A DNA stretch of 10,092 nt from Desulfobacula sp. (lineage in GTDB: Bacteria; Desulfobacterota; Desulfobacteria; Desulfobacterales; Desulfobacteraceae), in assembly GCA_018702715.1 (NCBI GenBank), contig JABIYQ010000088.1, positions 1 to 10,092 of the forward strand, written 5' to 3'. The notes beneath the pieces were generated by a model that had not been told where the DNA came from, did no database searches, and was given only the letters and a program-made list of their open reading frames with translations. This document shows, one piece after another, positions 5,742 through 10,092 of this stretch. Within the stretch, counting starts at the first letter, position 1. Each line of letters starts with the position of its first letter. A program made the translations under genes and the position numbers.

Positions 5742-7277
5742 ATGTTGTTAATTTTTCCACCCGTTGCCAAGCCGTGTGAGCCTCCTGCAGGAGTGGCACT
5801 TTTGTCGTCTGCTTTAAAGGAGCATGGGATTTCATGCCAGGTTATTGATGCCAATATTGAAGGGCTTTTATATCTGATCAATTCAGATATTGTTCCTGTG
5901 GATTCCTGGTCTGAAAGGGCATTAAAAAACAGGGAAAAAATACTGTTCGATTTAAAAACGCCTGCCTTGTATGAAAATATGGACCGGTATCATCAAAGGG
6001 TCTATGATTTAAACAAGCTTTTGTCTATCAGTCTGGATACGAACAGTGTGGATACGAAAAGATTCAGGATCACATTAAGCGATTATTCTGATAACCGGTT
6101 GTCTTCCGTCAGCAGCACGGATTTGCTGAAAAGTGCAAAATTTTATAAAGAAAATCCTTTTTATCGGTTTTTTGAAGACAAGCTGAGACTTAAGGTTGAA
6201 AATACGGATTCAAAATTTATCGGCGTTTCTCTTTGCTATCTGAACCAGGCCCTTGTCAGTTTTGCCCTTGCCGGGTGGATAAAGGATAATTTTAAAGACA
6301 AAAAAATTGTAATGGGCGGCGGGCTTATATCATCATGGATGAGCAGACCCGATTATAATAATCCTTTTAAAGATCTGGTTGATGCTACCATTGGAGGGGA
6401 GGGGGAAATCCCCTTGCTGGGACTTCTTGGTGTAAAAGATGTGGGCAAGAAACATTATGTTCCGGATTATGATTTTGTAAAAGATGATCTTTATCTTTCA
6501 CCTGGAAAAGTCCTTCCTTTCAGGGCATCCATCGGGTGCTACTGGAGTAAGTGCAATTTTTGTCCGGAAAAAGCAGAAATTCGCCCCTATAGTTCAAACA
6601 GGGCATCAAAGGTGCTGGCGGATTTAAAACAGATTGACCAGAAGTATTCTCCAGACTATATCCATTTGATCGATAATGCAGTAACCCCCGCTTTTTTAAA
6701 AGCCTTATCAAAAAACACCTTTGGATTTAAGTGGTATGGGTTTGTTAGATTTGAAAAAGAGTTTTTAGATCTGGATTTTTGTCATGACTTGAAACGATCA
6801 GGGTGCGATATGTTAAAGCTGGGTCTAGAATCAGGAGACCAGAATGTACTGGACAATATGAACAAGGGAACAAACCTTGATTATGTGTCAATCATATTAA
6901 AGAATCTGCACAAGGCAGGTATCTTAACCTTTGTTTATCTTCTTTTTGGAACCAGTTATGAAAATGAGCACAGTGCCTTTGAAACCCTTGGATTTATCAA
7001 AGCCCATGAAGAATATATTGATTATTTAAACCTGGCAGTATTCAATCTTCCCAAATTCAGCGATGATGCCAAAGACCTTGATACCCGGGAATTTTATCAT
7101 GGTGATCTTTCATTGTATTTAAATTTTAAGCATCCTTTCGGGTGGGATAGAAGACAGGTCAAACAATTTATCGATAAAACATTTAAAAAACAGGTGTCAG
7201 TTGGGTCGACTATTCGTAAAAATCCTGCCTTTTTTTCATCAAACCATGCAGCCTTTTTTAATATTCAAGGGGAATGA
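5742..7277 (+). CDS. B12-binding-like domain radical SAM protein
   Basis: This 511-residue protein has an N-terminal Rossmann-like part typical of cobalamin-dependent radical SAM proteins: LLIFPPVAKPCEPPAGVALL at the start, GVSLCYLNQALVSFALAGW near 161-179, MGGGLISSW near 190-199 and GGEGEIPLL near 218. No DxHxxG cobalamin lower-ligand motif is visible, so actual B12 binding is uncertain. The radical SAM cysteines are C266, C271 and C274 in GCYWSKCNFC, a Cx4Cx2C spacing instead of Cx3Cx2C. Later motifs typical of the barrel include YIHLIDNAV, KLGLESGDQNVLDNMNKG and the strand TFVYLLFG. The C-terminus after about residue 430 matches nothing I recognise. An AGGA precedes the ATG by about 9 nt. 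It is followed 3 nt later by cinA, so they are probably co-transcribed. The substrate is unknown; methyltransferase or other rearrangement chemistry is possible. Confidence 0.88.
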   Translation: MLLIFPPVAKPCEPPAGVALLSSALKEHGISCQVIDANIEGLLYLINSDIVPVDSWSERALKNREKILFDLKTPALYENMDRYHQRVYDLNKLLSISLDTNSVDTKRFRITLSDYSDNRLSSVSSTDLLKSAKFYKENPFYRFFEDKLRLKVENTDSKFIGVSLCYLNQALVSFALAGWIKDNFKDKKIVMGGGLISSWMSRPDYNNPFKDLVDATIGGEGEIPLLGLLGVKDVGKKHYVPDYDFVKDDLYLSPGKVLPFRASIGCYWSKCNFCPEKAEIRPYSSNRASKVLADLKQIDQKYSPDYIHLIDNAVTPAFLKALSKNTFGFKWYGFVRFEKEFLDLDFCHDLKRSGCDMLKLGLESGDQNVLDNMNKGTNLDYVSIILKNLHKAGILTFVYLLFGTSYENEHSAFETLGFIKAHEEYIDYLNLAVFNLPKFSDDAKDLDTREFYHGDLSLYLNFKHPFGWDRRQVKQFIDKTFKKQVSVGSTIRKNPAFFSSNHAAFFNIQGE

Positions 7278-7280
7278 ATC

Positions 7281-8543
7281 ATGATTGCTCACATTTTATC
7301 AACGGGTGATGAAGTTCTTTTAGGAGATATTGTTGATACAAATTCTGCCTTTCTTTGCAGTTCTTTAAAAGATATGGGGGTTGAAGTTCAAAAGATTACA
7401 GCTGTCCGTGATGATGTGGATCTTATTTGTTCCAACATTTGTGAGATATCTTTAAATGCAGATATCTGTCTTGTGACGGGTGGGCTGGGACCTACCCAGG
7501 ATGATGTAACAGCCCTTGCCTGCAGCAGGGCATCCGGTGATAAGCTGGATATTAATCAGAAGGCACTCGAGTCCATGAAGTCTTATTTTGCAAAAAGAGG
7601 ATTTGCCCTGACCAGAGATAATGAAAAACAGGCAATGATGCCGGCAGGTTCACACATGATTGTCAATCAAAATGGGACTGCGCCCGGGTTTTATATAAAA
7701 ATCAAGGGCTGCCTGTTTTTCTTTATGCCCGGTGTACCCTCTGAAATGAAAATCATGTTTGAAAAACAGATCAAACAGATATTAATGAGGCAATTCAAGC
7801 TTAGTGATGATATTTTGATTGAACGGCTTACCGTGTTTGGTTTGCCCGAATCAAGGGTGGGTGGATTGTTAAAAGAGTTTGAAAAAAAGTTTGTCCGTAT
7901 GCGGATGGGTTTTCGGGCCAATTTTCCTGTGATTGAAGTTAAAATAATTTTAGCAGATTCTGAGAAAGACAATAAAAAGGCAAAATCTGATATTGAAAAG
8001 GCGAAACAATGGGCCATTGAGCAGCTTGAAAATAAGGTGGTATCCAAAAAAGGATTATCCATTGCTCAAGAGGTAGGACACTTGTTGACCAGAGAAAAGA
8101 AAACTCTTGCCATTGCAGAGTCCTGTACTGGGGGACTTATTTCAAACATGGTGACAGATGTTGCGGGAAGCTCTGATTATTTTTTGTTTTCAGGTATTAC
8201 CTATTCCAATGATGCAAAAATGAACATTTTAAATGTGAAAAGAGAAACCATTGTTGAATGGGGTGCCGTTCATGAAAAGACGGCCCTGGAAATGGCCCAG
8301 GGTGCAAGGCTAAAAGCCTGCGCCGACTTTGCAATTTCAACGACCGGCATTGCAGGACCCGGGGGAGGAACAAAAGAAAAACCCGTGGGCATGGTATGCA
8401 TCGGTCTTGCCGGCCCAGGTGTTTCAATGGCCAAAACATATAATTTTTCATTTGGTGACAGGGGCAGGAATAAAAAGATATTTGCCATGATGGCTTTGGA
8501 ACTTTTAAGACGTCATCTGGTCTCTTTGTTTGAAACAACTTAA
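7281..8543 (+). CDS. cinA: CinA: MoCF-like domain plus nicotinamide-nucleotide amidase
   Basis: This 420-residue cytoplasmic protein has both domains of full-length CinA. The N-terminal MoCF-fold domain (about 1-170) starts AHILSTGDEVLLGDIVDTN and carries GGLGPTQDD at 67-75; in characterised relatives this domain hydrolyses ADP-ribose or NMN-related compounds. The C-terminal PncC domain (about 260-415) has AESCTGGL with the key Ser281 and TGIAGPGGGTKEKPVG from about 355; it deamidates nicotinamide mononucleotide to nicotinate mononucleotide in pyridine-nucleotide salvage. The length is normal (about 400-430). AAGGGGA overlaps the end of the radical SAM gene and sits 7 nt from the ATG. The last 39 nt overlap the 3' end of the convergent hydrolase gene. 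Despite the old name, the sequence gives no sign of a competence role here. Confidence 0.95.
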   Translation: MIAHILSTGDEVLLGDIVDTNSAFLCSSLKDMGVEVQKITAVRDDVDLICSNICEISLNADICLVTGGLGPTQDDVTALACSRASGDKLDINQKALESMKSYFAKRGFALTRDNEKQAMMPAGSHMIVNQNGTAPGFYIKIKGCLFFFMPGVPSEMKIMFEKQIKQILMRQFKLSDDILIERLTVFGLPESRVGGLLKEFEKKFVRMRMGFRANFPVIEVKIILADSEKDNKKAKSDIEKAKQWAIEQLENKVVSKKGLSIAQEVGHLLTREKKTLAIAESCTGGLISNMVTDVAGSSDYFLFSGITYSNDAKMNILNVKRETIVEWGAVHEKTALEMAQGARLKACADFAISTTGIAGPGGGTKEKPVGMVCIGLAGPGVSMAKTYNFSFGDRGRNKKIFAMMALELLRRHLVSLFETT

Positions 8544-9263
8544 AAACCAGGACACGGATTTTGTCTCAAAGTCGCGCTGATCTTTTTTTGACGACATCTG
8601 GTGATCCCCTTTTTTGTGGATAATCAATTGTTTGGGCTCTTTTGCCAAAGAATAGATATCCAGGGCATTGGAAACGGGTACGACTTCGTCGGTATCCCCG
8701 TGGAAGATCATCACATTGTATAACCTTTGCGTTTTATCCTGAAGATCAAATACAAGGTTATTTTTAAAAAAGCTCAAGGGCAGGGCAGGCCGATCCCCAT
8801 TGGCTTCCAAAGGAATATTTTCAATGGTCAGGCTCTTAACCGGGGCTGAACAGATTACTGCACCGCAAAGATTGATATCCATTTTTAAAAGTGATTCCCA
8901 GGCGTTTATACAGGTGGCCCCTCCCATGCTGGATCCAAAAACAGCTATATTTTGACTGGTTTTTTTAAGCGATAAAATGTGCTGTACTGCATTTATGAAA
9001 TCCCGGGTTCGTTTTTCAAGTGAAGTGTCTTTAATAAAATCACCCTGGCTTTGCCCGCAGCCCCTGTGATCAAATCTGAAAAAGGCAATATTGTTTTGTA
9101 CAAGAATCTTTGACAACACCTGTTGTTTTGCCGATTCTTTTGACCCTTCAAGGCCGTGGGAGCCCACAACAAGGGGGGGATTCTCTATCTGTGGCAGGTG
9201 CAAAACCCCTTTAAGCAGCAATTTTTGGGATTTAAATTTTATGTCATGGCAGCTTTTTTTCAT
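8505..9263 (-). CDS. Alpha/beta hydrolase (serine esterase/lipase-like)
   Basis: This 252-residue protein has no signal peptide and is probably cytoplasmic. It shows the alpha/beta hydrolase landmarks in order: an oxyanion-type SHGLEG (35-40), FRFDHRGCGQS (63-71), the nucleophile elbow GSSMGG with Ser112, the acid FHGDTDEVVP with Asp192, and the His in KKGDHQMS (His221). The catalytic triad is therefore complete. The overall pattern resembles BEM46/dienelactone-hydrolase-like or acyl-peptidase-like members, but the substrate cannot be read from sequence. The gene runs toward cinA and their 3' ends overlap by 39 nt. The start codon lies at 9263 without a clear Shine-Dalgarno; the candidate promoter would give a very short leader. 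Confidence 0.9.
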   Translation of the reverse strand: MKKSCHDIKFKSQKLLLKGVLHLPQIENPPLVVGSHGLEGSKESAKQQVLSKILVQNNIAFFRFDHRGCGQSQGDFIKDTSLEKRTRDFINAVQHILSLKKTSQNIAVFGSSMGGATCINAWESLLKMDINLCGAVICSAPVKSLTIENIPLEANGDRPALPLSFFKNNLVFDLQDKTQRLYNVMIFHGDTDEVVPVSNALDIYSLAKEPKQLIIHKKGDHQMSSKKDQRDFETKSVSWFLSCFKQRDQMTS

Positions 9264-9266
9264 ATC

Positions 9267-9295
9267 TTGTCTTTATGCCATTAAACCTTTATAAT
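9267..9295 (+). promoter_or_regulatory. Sigma70-type promoter for the RNA methyltransferase gene
   Basis: TTGTCT (9267-9272) is followed after 17 nt by a perfect TATAAT (9290-9295). The predicted start of transcription is near 9302, giving a leader of about 60 nt that contains the palindrome at 9336-9351. It overlaps the candidate promoter of the divergent hydrolase gene. Confidence 0.55.
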
Positions 9296-9308
9296 ATCAA
9301 GTTTTCAA
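9280..9308 (-). promoter_or_regulatory. Candidate sigma70-type promoter for the alpha/beta hydrolase gene
   Basis: On the minus strand TTGAAA (9303-9308) and TTTAAT (9280-9285) are separated by 17 nt, matching the -35/-10 consensus at 4-5 of 6 positions each. Transcription would start near 9273, only about 10 nt before the start codon, so the leader would be very short. This fits the lack of a visible Shine-Dalgarno, but the call is tentative. Confidence 0.35.
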
Positions 9309-9335
9309 AATCCGGATAAACCTTATATTGATAAA

Positions 9336-9351
9336 CTTTATATTTATAAAG
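9336..9351. repeat. AT-rich perfect palindrome upstream of the RNA methyltransferase start
   Basis: CTTTATATTTATAAAG has two 7-nt arms around a TT centre and ends 11 nt before the ATG at 9363, where the ribosome site would be expected. It could be an operator half-site pair or a weak mRNA hairpin masking initiation; chance is also possible in such AT-rich DNA. Confidence 0.4.
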
Positions 9352-9362
9352 AAATAGTTATT

Positions 9363-10092
9363 ATGACAATTAAGAAAAGAAAAACATATGAACTGGAAAT
9401 CATGGATCTTGCCTTTGGTGGTAAAGGGTTAGCAAAACCGGATGGCTTTCCGGTTTTTATTGACCGCTGTGTTCCAGGAGACCTGGTACTTGTAAAAATT
9501 ACCAAAAAGAAAAAATCCTGGGCAGAGGGAAAGCTGATCAAAATTATAACCCCATCCCCCTTAAGAAACCAGGGAAAATGCCAATACAACAATTTTTGCG
9601 GAGGATGTAAATGGCAGCAGATAGATTATGACCTGCAGCTTACGTACAAGAAAAGGCATGTGATAGAATCCATTGAACATATTGGTGGCCTGAAAGATAT
9701 CCAGGTAAATGATGTTATCCCTTCTGACAATATTTATGAATACCGCAACAAAATGGAATTTTCCTGTTCATCAAAAAGGTGGCTTTTGCCCTGGGAGCTT
9801 GAAGATGAGGAAATTAAAAAGGATTTTGGCATTGGACTTCATGTTCCCGGAACCTTTGACAAGGTCATAGATATTAAACAATGTCACATCATGCCGGCCC
9901 GGGGCAATGAAATATTGGAAGATGTCAGACAATTTATTAAAACATCAGGTCTTTTGGCCTATCATTTAAGGAGTCATGAGGGATTCTGGCGATTTTTAAT
10001 GCTTCGACATTCCGTGGCCTTTGATACATGGATGGTTAATATTATAACCAAGACAAAAAATATGGATGTGGTTCAAAATCTTGCAGATCTGC
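9363..10092 (+). CDS. TrmA/RlmD-family RNA (uracil-C5)-methyltransferase, N-terminal part
   Basis: The gene runs off the right edge; 243 complete codons are visible. The N-terminal TRAM domain (about 8-63) has YELEIMDLAFGGKGLAK, VFIDRCVPGDLV and EGKLIKIITPSP. The cluster-binding motif CQYNNFCGGC gives C73, C79 and C82 (Cx5Cx2C), and C174 in IKQCHIM provides the fourth ligand, as in E. coli RlmD (RumA). The conserved EYRNKMEFS segment is at 126-134. Family members methylate C5 of uracil in 23S rRNA or tRNA using S-adenosylmethionine; the SAM-binding and catalytic Cys regions lie beyond the window, so which RNA position is modified cannot be told. The ATG at 9363 is needed to keep the TRAM strand intact, although no strong Shine-Dalgarno precedes it. 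Confidence 0.9.
   Translation, partial: MTIKKRKTYELEIMDLAFGGKGLAKPDGFPVFIDRCVPGDLVLVKITKKKKSWAEGKLIKIITPSPLRNQGKCQYNNFCGGCKWQQIDYDLQLTYKKRHVIESIEHIGGLKDIQVNDVIPSDNIYEYRNKMEFSCSSKRWLLPWELEDEEIKKDFGIGLHVPGTFDKVIDIKQCHIMPARGNEILEDVRQFIKTSGLLAYHLRSHEGFWRFLMLRHSVAFDTWMVNIITKTKNMDVVQNLADL

Noticed and set aside
7281..7790. MoCF domain of CinA as a molybdenum cofactor gene serving the nearby NapA
   Set aside because: The domain is fused to a PncC amidase domain and follows the CinA architecture; the fold similarity to MoaB/MogA does not imply cofactor synthesis, and the gene is on the opposite strand in a separate unit.
7691..8062. Minus-strand open frame of 123 residues within cinA
   Set aside because: It is antisense to CinA; its Ser/Phe-rich composition is what antisense of Lys/Glu-rich coding produces.

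Overview
The window reads as a moderately AT-rich chromosomal segment from an anaerobic respiring bacterium. Abundant multiheme c-type cytochromes, a periplasmic nitrate reductase with a Desulfovibrio-like LCM motif at the molybdenum cysteine, and an NrfC/NrfD-type membrane module suggest a Desulfobacterota (deltaproteobacterial, Desulfobacteraceae-like) host. The taxonomy is inference from gene content and style only.

Region 1 (1-5562, all minus strand) is a periplasmic nitrate reductase (Nap) operon. In transcription order it has: a small carboxymuconolactone-decarboxylase-fold protein (5245-5562); a NapD-like chaperone (5007-5234); a 132-nt intercistronic stretch with a nested hairpin; napA, the Mo-bisMGD catalytic subunit with Tat signal (2559-4874); a membrane-anchored tetraheme NapB-like cytochrome (1816-2559, start overlapping the napA stop in TAATG); a second exported tetraheme cytochrome (1153-1803); a Tat-exported four-cluster Fe-S protein (208-1140); and the N-terminus of an NrfD-type quinol-oxidising membrane subunit leaving the left edge (1-188). 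Apart from the napD-napA gap, spacing is tight (1-nt overlap to 19 nt) and most starts have good Shine-Dalgarno sequences. The inferred electron path is menaquinol -> NrfD -> Fe-S protein -> tetraheme cytochromes -> NapA -> nitrate. No NapC, NapF or NapH is seen in the window, so an NrfCD-like module appears to stand in for NapC.

Region 2 (5563-5741) is a divergent intergenic region. Region 3 (5742-8543, plus strand) is a two-gene unit: a radical SAM protein with a B12-binding-like N-terminus and an unusual Cx4Cx2C motif, then cinA (MoCF-like domain plus nicotinamide-nucleotide amidase domain) 3 nt downstream. Region 4 (8505-9263, minus) is an alpha/beta hydrolase whose 3' end overlaps cinA tail-to-tail by 39 nt. 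Region 5 (9264-9362) is a short divergent promoter region with a good sigma70-type promoter and an AT-rich palindrome. Region 6 (9363 to the right edge, plus) is the N-terminal half of an Fe-S-containing TrmA/RlmD-family RNA uracil-C5 methyltransferase.

The most interesting part is the Nap operon: a NapB-like subunit that looks like an internal duplication of a diheme unit, an Fe-S subunit in which one cluster cysteine is a tyrosine, and an extra tetraheme cytochrome, together forming a non-canonical quinol-to-nitrate electron pathway. I saw no tRNA, rRNA, CRISPR array, insertion sequence or phage gene.
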